Under the pieces are notes generated by a model. It saw only the letters and a program-made list of their open reading frames with translations, searched no databases and was not told the origin of the DNA. From Paenibacillus sp. W2I17 (GTDB taxonomy: Bacteria; Bacillota; Bacilli; Paenibacillales; Paenibacillaceae): 64,000 nucleotides of DNA. Positions 8,723 to 17,095 of the stretch are shown here, piece by piece. Location of the stretch: positions 2,170,001 to 2,234,000 of the forward strand of contig NZ_JAUSXM010000001.1 of assembly GCF_030815985.1 (NCBI RefSeq). Reading direction: 5' to 3'. The position numbers were made by a program, and so were the translations under genes. The first letter of the stretch is position 1; each line of letters starts with the position of its first letter.

Positions 8723-8883
8723 TTCCATCACTCCAAACGAAACCAATTTCATAATTCGTATCAAACGTATCACGACAGTTATACAGGTCAAGCCTGCTTT
8801 TGTAAAGCAGTAAATCCTGACTGTATGTATTCTGACGATTTATCGTTAAAAGTATTATGAAATTGACTTAACAAACAAAAATC

Positions 8884-8913
8884 ATTATACCGATTTTTCA
8901 AGACGTTTGTCAA
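8884..8913 (-). promoter_or_regulatory. Sigma-A promoter for ylbN-rpmF
   Basis: On the minus strand TTGACA (8913-8908) is followed after 18 bases by TATAAT (8889-8884). Both hexamers are consensus. It is 160 bases upstream of ylbN, leaving a leader of about 155 bases in which I see no clear regulatory fold. The rest of the 462-base ylbN-hmp gap holds the divergent hmp control region. Confidence 0.8.
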
Positions 8914-9061
8914 CACTTTTAACTTTACACCCTTTTTAAAACCAATGGCTCAGAACCGTTTACTCCATCTGGTCTATTATAGACTCACTTCAAGATAAAC
9001 TACAAGTCGTCATTTTAATTGTAGTTCCTTGCAAATAGCAGTCACATTTCGTTAACGTTTA

Positions 9062-9079
9062 GTGTGATCTATATCACAC
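9062..9079. promoter_or_regulatory. Fnr/Crp-type box upstream of hmp
   Basis: GTGTGAT-CTAT-ATCACAC is a perfect 7-base inverted repeat, matching the TGTGA-N6-TCACA consensus of Fnr/Crp-family regulators. About 30 bases downstream is a plausible -10 (TATAAA, about 9110-9115) with TTGTCC as a weak -35. The position suits activation of hmp by an Fnr-like oxygen sensor. Confidence 0.75.
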
Positions 9080-9184
9080 AGACCCGCTTGTCCCCTATCT
9101 ATACTTGCTATAAACCGAAGCACGATCAGCTCCATGACCGATTTATTATCCAACTATTTCATATTATATCGGGAGGGAAAATGT

Positions 9185-10420
9185 ATGTTAAGCGAGCACA
9201 CAATTAGAGTGATTAAATCTACAGTACCCGTACTTGAAGTCCACGGCGAAGCGATCACACGCCATTTCTATGAAACGATGTTCACAGCTCATCCGGAACT
9301 GCTAAATATTTTTAATCACGCAAATCAGAAACAGGGACGACAGCAAGCCGCTCTCGCCAATATGGTATACACCGCTGCCCTGCATATCGATAATCTGTCC
9401 TCCATCCTGCCTGCCGTCCGGCAAGTTGCACATAAACATCGCAGCCTGGGTATCGTTCCCGAGCAATATGTGATTGTTGGCACCTATCTGCTTCAAGCCA
9501 TCAAAGATGTACTCGGAGACACGGCAACGGATGAAATTATCACGGCGTGGGGCGAAGCCTATAATGTCATTGCAGACGCCTTTATCGGGATCGAACAGGA
9601 CATGTACACAGAAGCGGAAAACCAGACGGGTGGCTGGGAAGGATTTCGTACCTTCAAGGTTGCCAAGAAAGTGCAGGAAAGTGAAGTCATCACGTCCTTT
9701 TACCTCGTTCCAGACGATGGTCAGCCCATTGCCAGTTATGAACCGGGACAATACATCAGTATCAAAATCAAACCAGAGGCACAGTCATTTACCCAGATTC
9801 GTCAGTATAGCCTTTCAGATACCCCGGGTAAACCCTACTATCGCATTTCCGTTAAGCGTGAGCGAGGTGTATTAGAGCGTCCTGACGGAGTTATCTCTAC
9901 GTATCTCCACGATCACATTAAAGAAGGCAGTCTGGTGGAACTATCCGCTCCTGCTGGCGACTTCGCGCTGAATGCAGACGATAAACGGCCTGTTGTTCTC
10001 CTGAGTGGTGGTGTGGGTCTAACGCCCATGATCAGCATGTTAAATACGCTGGCTAACTTGAATGAAAATCGCACCATTACATTTTTGCATGCAAGTCCCA
10101 ATGGTCAATCGCACGCGTTCCGTGATCATGTGAACAGTCTAGTCGAACTTAATCAGGGCGTTAAAGCTTATTATTGTTATACACAACCTGAGGATGCTGA
10201 TCGTACGAACAGTCATTTTCATAAGGAAGGTTATATGGATGCGGTCTGGCTTCGTCAAGTGATCGATGAACTGGATTCCACTTATTATCTGTGCGGACCC
10301 GTTTCGTTCATGCGGGCAGTGTATACGGAGCTTCTGGCGCTTGGTGTTGCAGCGGACAACATTCATTATGAATTTTTTGGGCCGAAAGCAAGTCTATCTC
10401 CCGCTCCGGAAAGTGTCTAA
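9185..10420 (+). CDS. hmp: Flavohaemoglobin, nitric oxide dioxygenase
   Basis: Hmp oxidises nitric oxide to nitrate with O2 and NAD(P)H. Residues 1-140 are the globin domain (MLSEHTIRVIKSTVPVLEVHGEAITRHFYETMF), with the proximal-His helix around VAHKHRSLGI. Residues about 150-260 are the FAD domain with RQYSLSD, and about 265-411 the NAD domain with LLSGGVGLTPMISML and YLCGPVSFM. The in-frame ATG at 9185 follows GGGAGGG by seven bases; the longer reading from 9134 has no RBS. Length (411) is canonical. It is divergent from ylbN and inserted between ylbN and tmcAL, which are usually adjacent. The Fnr-type box suggests induction at low oxygen or under nitrosative stress. Confidence 0.97.
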   Translation: MLSEHTIRVIKSTVPVLEVHGEAITRHFYETMFTAHPELLNIFNHANQKQGRQQAALANMVYTAALHIDNLSSILPAVRQVAHKHRSLGIVPEQYVIVGTYLLQAIKDVLGDTATDEIITAWGEAYNVIADAFIGIEQDMYTEAENQTGGWEGFRTFKVAKKVQESEVITSFYLVPDDGQPIASYEPGQYISIKIKPEAQSFTQIRQYSLSDTPGKPYYRISVKRERGVLERPDGVISTYLHDHIKEGSLVELSAPAGDFALNADDKRPVVLLSGGVGLTPMISMLNTLANLNENRTITFLHASPNGQSHAFRDHVNSLVELNQGVKAYYCYTQPEDADRTNSHFHKEGYMDAVWLRQVIDELDSTYYLCGPVSFMRAVYTELLALGVAADNIHYEFFGPKASLSPAPESV

Positions 10421-10491
10421 GCGTTCTGATTTATTAAGTTGAAGAGATCGTTCTCCGATTATCGAAAATCTGTAATATACAATAGATTTGC

Positions 10492-10535
10492 AGGCATAGT
10501 CTGACATCCGTTGATGTCGGATTTGTGCCTTTTTC
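10492..10535 (+). terminator. Terminator after hmp
   Basis: AGGCA...GACATC-CGTT-GATGTC...TGCCT followed by TTTTTC forms a long imperfect hairpin with a T-run, about 70 bases past the hmp stop. Confidence 0.8.
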
Positions 10536-10638
10536 TTGTCTGAATTGGTGCATGATTTGATCTAATACATGACATCCCCTATGATGGAATGGATGTTATA
10601 CATACTCGGTTATCCAATCGAAAGGAGTACGTCTAATC

Positions 10639-11871
10639 ATGAAAGCCGTAGGCGTCATTGTTGAATATAACCCCTTGCACAATGGGCATGTCTATCATTT
10701 GCAAGAAGCTCGGCGGCTAAGTGGCGCAGACGCCGTTGTTGCGGTCATGAGCGGCCCTTTTCTCCAGCGTGGCGAACCCGCCATCGTGGGTAAAAGGGCG
10801 CGCACTGAGATGGCGCTGCACGCAGGCGCCGATCTCGTGCTTGAACTGCCGGTTGCGTACGCGGTCCAACCGGCAGAGTGGTTTGCCTTCGGTGCGGTAT
10901 CGCTGCTGCACCGCACCGGCATTGTGGACTCGCTCTGCTTTGGCAGCGAGTCCGGCGACCTGGACAGCCTGCAGCGCATTGCGCGCGTGCTGGCTGTGGA
11001 GCCCGCAGGGATGCGCGAGGACATCGTGCGCCGCCTGCGGGAAGGCGCCAGCTACCCCGCCGCGTACGCAGGCGCGGCGGCGGCGCTGGCGCCTGGCGGC
11101 GTCGATGCTCACGACGCCGCTGCACTGCTGGAGCAGCCCAACAATTCGCTTGGGCTGCACTACCTGATCGCGCTGCAACGACTTGGCAGCGCGATCCAGC
11201 CCTTTACGGCGGCGCGTACCGGTGCCGCGTATCATGAGACGACGCCCGGGCCGGGGGCGATCGCCAGTGCAACAGCTGTCCGCCGCCTGCTGATGGCGGA
11301 CGGACCCGATGCCGCCGCGCCATACGTGCCGGCGGCAACCCTTGCCATTCTGCATCGCGAATGGCAGGAAGGGCGCGCTCCCATACACTGGGAGCGCTTT
11401 GCACAGCCTCTGTTGCACCTCGCGGCCACCCGACGTGCCTCCGAGCTGGAACGCATCGCCGAAGTCACGGAAGGCCTGGAACACCGGCTGAGCCGTGTAC
11501 TCGCTCAGCTCCCGGAGCCTTCAGTCGAAGCACTCCTGAATGCACTAAAGACCAAACGATACACACGCACCAAACTCCAGCGTATGCTCGCCCACCTGCT
11601 CCTGAATCACACCAAAGCCGAGTGTTCACCAGAGCAATTGGCTGGCGGACCCGGATATCTCCGAGTCCTCGGATTTAATGCTCAAGGGCAGAGCCTGCTT
11701 AAACAAATGAAGAAGACCGCGTCACTGCCTGTTGTGCTGAAACCGTCGACGTTCACACACAATCAGTTGGAACTGGATATACAAGCTCAGGTTGCGTATG
11801 GGCTCGCTTGCGAGCATAGGGACACACGCAAGATGTTCAGTGACTACTATGAGTCGCCTGTGAGACTGTAA
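10639..11871 (+). CDS. tmcAL: tRNA(Met) cytidine acetate ligase (YlbM)
   Basis: TmcAL makes N4-acetylcytidine at the wobble position of elongator tRNA-Met, using acetate and ATP. The 410-residue protein starts MKAVGVIVEYNPLHNGHVYHL, with the nucleotidyltransferase HNGH motif at about residues 14-17. MSGPFLQRGEPAIVGKRAR and ELPVAYAVQPAEWFAFGAVSLL follow, all family signatures. AAAGGAG precedes the ATG at 10639. The ends of the gene have ordinary composition, but about 10,780-11,480 is very GC-rich and strongly biased to G/C third positions, unlike every neighbour. The frame is intact. It is the ylbM of the conserved ylb block. Confidence 0.95.
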   Translation: MKAVGVIVEYNPLHNGHVYHLQEARRLSGADAVVAVMSGPFLQRGEPAIVGKRARTEMALHAGADLVLELPVAYAVQPAEWFAFGAVSLLHRTGIVDSLCFGSESGDLDSLQRIARVLAVEPAGMREDIVRRLREGASYPAAYAGAAAALAPGGVDAHDAAALLEQPNNSLGLHYLIALQRLGSAIQPFTAARTGAAYHETTPGPGAIASATAVRRLLMADGPDAAAPYVPAATLAILHREWQEGRAPIHWERFAQPLLHLAATRRASELERIAEVTEGLEHRLSRVLAQLPEPSVEALLNALKTKRYTRTKLQRMLAHLLLNHTKAECSPEQLAGGPGYLRVLGFNAQGQSLLKQMKKTASLPVVLKPSTFTHNQLELDIQAQVAYGLACEHRDTRKMFSDYYESPVRL

Positions 11872-11886
11872 TCCGCTTTTGACCAT

Positions 11887-11913
11887 AAGGCTTCATCTCT
11901 ATGGAGCTTTTTA
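11887..11913 (+). terminator. Terminator after tmcAL
   Basis: AAGGCTTCAT-CTCT-ATGGAGCTTTTT forms a short stem with two G-T wobbles and a T-run, 16 bases past the tmcAL stop. Moderate strength. Confidence 0.6.
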
Positions 11914-11966
11914 TTCCATCATCAAACAGATCATTGATATCCACTGTTCCACACTCAACTAAACAA

Positions 11967-12018
11967 ATAAAAATCCCCTTATTGCGCGCCATTCAGGCAC
12001 ATCGCAACAAGGGGATTT
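11967..12018 (-). terminator. Terminator after ylbL (possibly bidirectional)
   Basis: AAATCCCCTTATTGCG pairs with CGCAACAAGGGGATTT across a 16-base loop with one mismatch. A TTTTTATTTG run follows on the minus strand, so it mainly serves ylbL, and it may also stop read-through from tmcAL. Confidence 0.88.
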
Positions 12019-12152
12019 CCTTATTAACTTCTGTTGATCTTCTCAAATCTCTTGATCACACTTCATTCCGGTGCAATAAATTATTCCGATTTCATCCGTT
12101 CTTTATCCATCCGGTTCAACGTTGGCTCGATCTCTTCCCCCCCGATTATAAC

Positions 12153-13193
12153 CTATGATTTCACGGACAAGGTTTTCAAATAAGCCAGCGCATCATCCAC
12201 CGTGCTCACAGGCACAAGTTTCATTTTGGTGCCAATCTGTTCAGCCTTGGCTGCTGCTTCCTTATAGTTATCCTTCGGCACAAAGAATATCTCCGCTTCT
12301 TTCCGATCAGCGGCTACAATCTTGTGCACTACACCACCAATGGCACCCACCACACCGTCCTTGGTAATGGTACCTGTACCCGCAATTCGATGCCCCTTGG
12401 TCAGATCTCCAGGTGTTAACTGGTTATAGATCTCCAACGTAAACATCAAGCCGGCAGACGGACCACCAACCTGAGTATCTGTAAAGGATATCTGTTTGTT
12501 TGGATCTTCAGCTTTCACCTTCTGAACCGCACCGATCATTACTCCGAGTCCCGGGCGGGTTTCACCCGTTTTACTGTCTTTTACCTGAATCAGTTTCACG
12601 TCCCGGCTAATGGTCTCTCCACCACGTTCCAGTTGCATTTCAACCGTATCTCCGACCTTTTTATCTTTTAACTGGGCAGAAAGCACCGTATTATCCGGCG
12701 TAGCTGTTCCGTTCACTCCCAGAATGATATCTCCCGGAGCAATGTCTCCTTCCGGTTTTGGATCTTCAGACAGTCCAAATACAAAGATATGTTCAGGTAC
12801 AATAGAGTAAGTCACATCAGCCTGCTCATATGCAGCCTCCATTGCGGAGGATTGTGAGTCACTCATGAACCACACCTGTTCGGCAGAGTATTCCGCTTCG
12901 CTTTTGCCGCGCAGTCGGTCTTCCTTTTTATCCACTTGAGCATTTTTATTGAACAGAGAGGTTCCTAGCAAAAACACATTGGCATATGTTGCCGACACGG
13001 TCGTCATCATAAACACACCGCGTTCTTCCTGGTCTCCACCCTTAACGGTTACCATTGGTTTTACTTCATCTGCACTGCCAGGCATATATATGATATACGG
13101 CGTTGGCATGTACACGGCAACATAAACGACCAGAGCCACCACGATCACAAAGATCGAAGCTCTGAATCCGCCAGATTTCCGAATCCGATTCAT
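12153..13193 (-). CDS. ylbL: PDZ domain-containing Lon-type (S16) membrane protease, SepM/YlbL family
   Basis: This is a membrane-anchored serine protease facing the outside. One N-terminal membrane segment (about residues 11-30) is followed by the extracellular part. A PDZ domain is at about 125-200 (IAPGDIILGVNGTATPDN), and a Lon-like domain with the Ser of GGPSAGLMF and the Lys of GGVVHKIV forms the Ser-Lys dyad at about 245-300. In streptococci SepM trims the competence peptide; in B. subtilis YlbL has been tied to the DNA damage response as a protease for a division inhibitor, so the substrate here is open. GGAGG precedes the ATG at 13193. 346 residues, the usual size. Confidence 0.92.
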   Translation of the reverse strand: MNRIRKSGGFRASIFVIVVALVVYVAVYMPTPYIIYMPGSADEVKPMVTVKGGDQEERGVFMMTTVSATYANVFLLGTSLFNKNAQVDKKEDRLRGKSEAEYSAEQVWFMSDSQSSAMEAAYEQADVTYSIVPEHIFVFGLSEDPKPEGDIAPGDIILGVNGTATPDNTVLSAQLKDKKVGDTVEMQLERGGETISRDVKLIQVKDSKTGETRPGLGVMIGAVQKVKAEDPNKQISFTDTQVGGPSAGLMFTLEIYNQLTPGDLTKGHRIAGTGTITKDGVVGAIGGVVHKIVAADRKEAEIFFVPKDNYKEAAAKAEQIGTKMKLVPVSTVDDALAYLKTLSVKS

Positions 13194-13307
13194 CGCATGA
13201 GCCTCCGTTCTTTGTATCTCTATATAAGCTGAACTCTACACTAATCAGCGATCGTAATTCCATCTTGTTTTATCATTTTTTTCAAGTCTAACACTCTGGT
13301 CCTTGTG

Positions 13308-13426
13308 CATACAATGGTACAGGCCGGATAGGCCGCTGTATACAATAGCCTGTCCGGTCAAGGCCGAACCGCCCTTCGGGCGTCATTCGGCCGTCCATAA
13401 CGATTCAGATGCCGAATCGGCGTTAT
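13308..13426 (+). promoter_or_regulatory. Structured three-hairpin leader of ylbJ with a CATACAAT element
   Basis: CATACAAT at 13308-13315 equals the -10 consensus of sigma-E; the matching -35 is poor. Immediately downstream are three hairpins. CCGGATAGGC/GCCTGTCCGG pair at 13324-13357. GGCCGAA...TTCGGCC (13362-13392) encloses CGCCC-TTC-GGGCG. ATAACGATTC...GAAT-CGG-CGTTAT lies at 13397-13426. The RBS of ylbJ follows directly. No T-runs follow the hairpins, so they are not ordinary terminators. Confidence 0.6.
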
Positions 13427-13444
13427 CTGATATGAGGTGAAACG

Positions 13445-14782
13445 ATGACATTACAGAGCGAGGTTAGAGATTCTGGCCCGTTACGAACGATAATCCTAAG
13501 TACCGGCGCTTTAATGTTGGTCATTGCAGTAGTTGCTTCCCCCAAAGAAGCGTTTGACGCCTCTATTCAAGGTCTGGATATATGGTGGAAAATCATCTTC
13601 CCTGCCATGCTCCCGTTCCTCATGTTATCCCAAATGCTCACTGCGTTTGGCTTCACCCACGCGGTCGGCGCCTTGCTCGGACCGTTGATGCAACGATGGT
13701 TCAGACTCCCAGGCAACGCAGGTCTGGCGATTGCCGTTGGCATGTGCGGCGGATTCCCCGCAGGAGCAGATGCGGTGTCCCGTTTATTTCAGGATAGACA
13801 AATTACCGCCAAGCAGGCGGTTGTCCTTGCGGCGGCATCTCATTTTGCCAATCCAATGATGATCATACTAGTCGTTGGCGCTGCTTTTCTTCACCAGCCA
13901 GCGGCCGGATATTTTCTACTCGTGGTCCACTGGATCAGCGGCTGGATTGCTGCCGTTCTTGCCACACGTCTCCTGCCAGCACCAGGTAACCAGACAAACA
14001 GGGTTGGCTCCACAGCCGCGCAAACAGATAACAACTCTCTTGATTCTCAGCCTGCAAGTCACGCAAGTTCCACAAGTCGCTCATCTGCACCCCACCACTC
14101 TACGTTCAAACGACGCGGTGTATGGTCCGATATGATGATTGCAGCGAGGGAAGCTCAACGTCGTGATGGAAGGGGATTTGGCAAACTGTTAGGTGACACC
14201 GTGTCTCAAGCTGTGCAGACCTTGATGATGACTGGAGGATACATGATCGGTTTTGCCGTGTTTATCCGGTTGGTCTCCCTTTATCTGACGCCCGGTTCCT
14301 CTGCTGCGCTGTGGCCAGCCTTCTTTGAGCTTCATCTGGGCACTTATCATTTGAGCCAAACTTCACTTACACCCATGCTGCTCATGTCTCTACTTGCAGC
14401 CGTTCTGGGATGGGGTGGTTTATGTTCCCATCTGCAAGTTTCTGCTGTCCTGAAAACAACTAGTCCGGGCACCAAATCGATGTTGTACTTTGCTGGAGTT
14501 CGCCTGACTCATGGATTAATCGCCTTTTTCATCAGTCTGTTCCTATGGATGCCGTTCAGTCGTTATAGCACAGAAGTCTGGACCACATTACAGACGAATG
14601 CAGAGGAGGAACTCACGACACCATTCGGTTGGCTATTCATACATAGTCCAGGTAACACATACACGATCAACACCATTTGGAGCGTCTTCCCTGTCGCATG
14701 CATGGGTCTTGCATTACTTCTTATAGTCATGGTTAGTCTATCCGGTCTTACCTTCTGGTTTAACCGCCGGTTTTCTCGCTGA
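13445..14782 (+). CDS. ylbJ: Sporulation integral membrane protein YlbJ
   Basis: YlbJ is a polytopic membrane protein required for normal spore formation in B. subtilis, where it is made in the mother cell. The nucleoside-recognition/gate family fold is seen in hydrophobic segments at about residues 18-37, 50-70, 85-110, 125-155, 260-285, 310-330 and 415-438. The conserved [17 protein letters not shown] and [16 protein letters not shown] are present. A polar Ser/Gln-rich insert at about 180-215 is longer than I expect for the family. AGGTGAAACG precedes the ATG. Its last 23 bases overlap the convergent coaD. The structured leader suggests extra control. Confidence 0.93.
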   Translation: MTLQSEVRDSGPLRTIILSTGALMLVIAVVASPKEAFDASIQGLDIWWKIIFPAMLPFLMLSQMLTAFGFTHAVGALLGPLMQRWFRLPGNAGLAIAVGMCGGFPAGADAVSRLFQDRQITAKQAVVLAAASHFANPMMIILVVGAAFLHQPAAGYFLLVVHWISGWIAAVLATRLLPAPGNQTNRVGSTAAQTDNNSLDSQPASHASSTSRSSAPHHSTFKRRGVWSDMMIAAREAQRRDGRGFGKLLGDTVSQAVQTLMMTGGYMIGFAVFIRLVSLYLTPGSSAALWPAFFELHLGTYHLSQTSLTPMLLMSLLAAVLGWGGLCSHLQVSAVLKTTSPGTKSMLYFAGVRLTHGLIAFFISLFLWMPFSRYSTEVWTTLQTNAEEELTTPFGWLFIHSPGNTYTINTIWSVFPVACMGLALLLIVMVSLSGLTFWFNRRFSR

Positions 14783-15275
14783 TTTTCTGACGGAGCGCAG
14801 CTTCCACTTCAGGTGAGACAAGATCTGTAACATCTCCATGATAATGAGCGATTTCTTTGACGATGCTGGAACTTAAATAGGAATACTTGGGATTTGTCAT
14901 CATAAATATCGTTTCCGCATCCGGGTTCAACTTGCTATTGGTCGATGCCAATTGCAACTCGTATTCAAAATCAGTTACCGAGCGTATACCACGAACGATG
15001 ACCTGAGCTTCCTTTTGCCGGACGTAATTGGCTGTCAGATCGCGGAAACTGTCAACCTCCACATTTGGCAGATGGCGGGTTACTTCCGTAATCAGTTCTT
15101 TGCGTTCCTCCACCGTAAACAGCGGATTTTTGCTCATATTGTTCAACACAGCCACAATGACGCGATCAAATTGCTTTGACGCTCTGGCGATAATATCCAG
15201 ATGCCCCATCGTTACGGGATCAAAACTTCCAGGATATACGGCGATCCGTTCCTGTCGGTGTATCATTTCAGTCAT
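14760..15275 (-). CDS. coaD: Phosphopantetheine adenylyltransferase
   Basis: CoaD transfers AMP to 4'-phosphopantetheine in coenzyme A synthesis. The protein ([29 protein letters not shown]) has the nucleotidyltransferase T/HxGH motif in TMGHLD, then [20 protein letters not shown] and the [10 protein letters not shown] segment. GGGGAG precedes the ATG at 15275, which overlaps the rsmD stop by eight bases, so rsmD and coaD are co-translated. 171 residues, slightly longer than usual because of the N-terminus. Convergent overlap of 23 bases with ylbJ. Confidence 0.97.
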   Translation of the reverse strand: MTEMIHRQERIAVYPGSFDPVTMGHLDIIARASKQFDRVIVAVLNNMSKNPLFTVEERKELITEVTRHLPNVEVDSFRDLTANYVRQKEAQVIVRGIRSVTDFEYELQLASTNSKLNPDAETIFMMTNPKYSYLSSSIVKEIAHYHGDVTDLVSPEVEAALRQKISEKTGG

Positions 15276-15876
15276 GAGGAGTCTCCCCTTCCGGTGTAAT
15301 GGATTCTCCATCTTCAACTGCTTCTGGCGCATAATAATAGATGGATACTGCTGTCTCCCCATACAAAGCCTTGCGCGTTTGTTCAAACGGGCCGAATTGC
15401 TCAGGGTAATCATGTTTGGATTCATATTCAAGCACGATGGTTGCTTCGGGTTCCAGAAGTTCCAGTTCGTGCATGGTTAACATCAACTCGTGCCCGTTCT
15501 TCATGCGATATGGCGGGTCCAGAAACACCAGATCAAACGTTGTGCCTCGTTTGGCGAGTGCCTTCAATGCCCGACCTGCATCATTACGATATACGGCCGC
15601 CTGGTCTTCAAGCTTGGTCGCCTTCAGATTCATGCGGATAACTTCAATACTTTTCGATTCCAAATCAACAAAAACAGCCTTGTCCATGCCGCGGCTCAGC
15701 GCCTCAATACCGAGACCTCCACTGCCTGCAAACAGATCCAATGCTGTGCCGCCCTCAAAATAAGGACCAACCATGCTAAATAACGCTTCCTTCACCTTGT
15801 CGGTGGTCGGCCGCGTACCCGTGCCAGGAACAGCCTTTAGCGGCCTGCCTTTTGCACTCCCAGATACCACTCTCAC
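15268..15876 (-). CDS. rsmD: 16S rRNA (guanine966-N2)-methyltransferase
   Basis: RsmD methylates G966 of 16S rRNA in the 30S subunit. The SAM-binding region [19 protein letters not shown] and the catalytic LDPPY are present, as is the family start [32 protein letters not shown]. The GTG at 15876 gives 202 residues beginning MRVVSGS, as in B. subtilis YlbH, with AAGGTGA eight bases upstream. A GTG four codons earlier would overlap that site. It forms an operon with coaD. The acidic tail after residue 185 is an extension with no known role. Confidence 0.95.
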   Translation of the reverse strand: MRVVSGSAKGRPLKAVPGTGTRPTTDKVKEALFSMVGPYFEGGTALDLFAGSGGLGIEALSRGMDKAVFVDLESKSIEVIRMNLKATKLEDQAAVYRNDAGRALKALAKRGTTFDLVFLDPPYRMKNGHELMLTMHELELLEPEATIVLEYESKHDYPEQFGPFEQTRKALYGETAVSIYYYAPEAVEDGESITPEGETPHD

Positions 15877-15980
15877 TTGACGAGTCACCTTTTCTCTATG
15901 TAAGTTTATTGATACGACTATCGTACCACACTCGGGTTCGGTTTGAAAAATGTGCGGTCTTCATTTCCCTTGGAAAATTG

Positions 15981-16009
15981 TTGACGAATTGTTAACGCAT
16001 ATGTATAAA
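15981..16009 (+). promoter_or_regulatory. Sigma-A promoter of the candidate small RNA
   Basis: TTGACG (15981-15986), a 17-base spacer, then TATAAA (16004-16009). It is on the plus strand, with no protein gene downstream before a terminator at 16122-16153. Confidence 0.75.
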
Positions 16010-16015
16010 AAGGAA

Positions 16016-16155
16016 ACAATCGGGCGATTCTATAATTATCGACATCACAAGTGTCGTAGACAACCGCGGAGAAGACTTACGTTTCCCCATAAGCTCTTCG
16101 TCCGGTTTCTCCTCTCCCATGAAAAAGAAGCTCTCGAAAGAGGGCTTCTTTTTGT
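16016..16155 (+). ncRNA. Candidate trans-acting small RNA with C-rich loops
   Basis: A stretch of about 140 bases lies between a good sigma-A promoter and an intrinsic terminator and codes for no credible protein. Hairpin 1 is CGACA/TGTCG (16040-16056). Hairpin 2 is GAAGACTTA paired with TAAGCTCTTC (16071-16099), extended by CCGCGGA/TCCGG, and it presents the loop GTTTCCCCA. A single-stranded TTTCTCCTCTCCC (16106-16118) precedes the terminator stem. C-rich UUUCCCC/UCUCCC stretches that can pair with Shine-Dalgarno sequences are the hallmark of Gram-positive sRNAs such as RoxS/RsaE. I do not claim homology to RoxS; the likeness is architectural. It could also fire on the antisense side of rsmD's upstream region. 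Confidence 0.65.
16122..16153. terminator. Bidirectional terminator of the small RNA and the 16178 gene
   Basis: AAAAAGAAGC-TCTC-GAAA-GAGG-GCTTCTTTTT is a perfect 10-base stem extended by CTC/GAG, with T-runs on both strands. On the plus strand it ends the candidate sRNA, on the minus strand the hypothetical gene that stops at 16178. Confidence 0.9.
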
Positions 16156-16177
16156 TGTATATGTTTTAATTATTTTA

Positions 16178-16612
16178 TTAGTTATACTTTTCTTCAAATT
16201 CACTTATGTCGGCTTGCTCGTCGGTCTGCAACCATCCAATCTCCCTCAGCCACATGCCCATATCTTCGATAAACTCATTTGTGTTTAGATGTTCAATCTT
16301 GTATTTCTGGATCTTTTCACTCAAAAAAGCATAAAACTCATGGCTTAACGCATACCGTTGTTTGCTTTTGCTTAATGTCTTATACCGATCCTCGCTGACC
16401 ACCAGATCAAAATAGATGACATTCTCCTTCTTCACATGCCTGACCGTGGACCTTCTCTCATATTCTTCAGGAAGACACCTGAAAACAAAGAAGAGTTCAA
16501 TATCAACTACTTGATATTTGCTTTCTGCTTTATCAAATACAGGCTGCAACTCATCCGTTAGATTGGCAACCTGCGTTAAACCTGAAATGTCCGATGTTTT
16601 GCCCAGGATCAT
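16178..16612 (-). CDS. Hypothetical protein
   Basis: I do not recognise this 144-residue protein. It starts MILGKTSDISGLTQVANLTDELQPVFDKAESKYQ, has no signal peptide or membrane segment and is rich in charged residues. The centre (VVDIELFFVFRCLPEEYERRSTVRHVKKENVIYFDLVVSEDRYKTL) looks like alternating strands followed by helices, with an acidic end. AAGGAGG lies nine bases before the ATG at 16612, and a strong terminator follows, so it is a real single-gene unit. The small size, acidic surface and position beside another orphan gene would fit an immunity-type protein, but this is a guess. Confidence 0.75.
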   Translation of the reverse strand: MILGKTSDISGLTQVANLTDELQPVFDKAESKYQVVDIELFFVFRCLPEEYERRSTVRHVKKENVIYFDLVVSEDRYKTLSKSKQRYALSHEFYAFLSEKIQKYKIEHLNTNEFIEDMGMWLREIGWLQTDEQADISEFEEKYN

Positions 16613-16695
16613 CACTAAACTCCTCCTTGTTTATCTTCACTAGGGTGTCATTCCAAATTCCAAACCAGCGCTTCGTCAAGACTGGCAAATTACGC

Positions 16696-17001
16696 TTACT
16701 TCTCTTCAACAACAATCGTTGCATTATAGATCACAACACGTTTCCCATTGAGATCAAATAATACTTTATTCCCGTATTCCGTATCTTCCACGTCAATTTT
16801 GCCATCATAGGTCTGAATCAATTCACCATTGTTGCTGTACACTTTAACAACCCTCTCCAGGCCACCCGAGTTATTGGACCTCATCGTTTTGAGTGCACGT
16901 TCACCTGAAGCGGTATTGAAATACCATATGAAACATCCAACAATGATACCTAAGAAGACTAACACCGTCACCCATATACCTGTCTTTGCTTTTTTACTCA
17001 T
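16696..17001 (-). CDS. Small membrane-anchored protein, DUF5052-like
   Basis: A 101-residue protein with a positively charged N-terminus and one membrane segment (about residues 8-27, TGIWVTVLVFLGIIVGCFIWYF). The small extracellular domain contains SGGLERVVKVYSNNGELIQTYDGKIDVEDTE and DLNGKRVVIYNATIVVEE. This pattern, in which a small strand-rich domain follows a membrane anchor, resembles DUF5052 proteins of Firmicutes and their phages. Function unknown. GAGGGGGG precedes the ATG at 17001. It is read toward the 16178 gene after 83 bases and may be cotranscribed with it. Confidence 0.75.
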   Translation of the reverse strand: MSKKAKTGIWVTVLVFLGIIVGCFIWYFNTASGERALKTMRSNNSGGLERVVKVYSNNGELIQTYDGKIDVEDTEYGNKVLFDLNGKRVVIYNATIVVEEK

Positions 17002-17095
17002 CTTGAACCCCCCTCTTATGTTTCCTGTCTCGTACATTACGAGGTTAGAGAGAGAACGGTTTCATACAATGCTCTCAAGCTGTTCGTTGACATAA

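Noticed and set aside
9134..9184. Upstream start for hmp giving 17 extra residues
   Set aside because: No RBS before 9134, and the standard flavohaemoglobin N-terminus begins at 9185 with a proper GGGAGGG site.
10695..11484. Long open frames on both strands inside tmcAL
   Set aside because: They are by-products of the GC-rich stretch; none has an RBS or recognisable protein motif, and tmcAL itself is intact.
13324..13392. Transcription terminator between ylbL and ylbJ
   Set aside because: The hairpins have no T-run on either strand and the two genes diverge, so no transcript needs to end there.
15950..16288. A 112-codon plus-strand frame across the small RNA region
   Set aside because: No RBS at its start, it runs through the terminator and into the convergent gene, and the translation resembles no protein.
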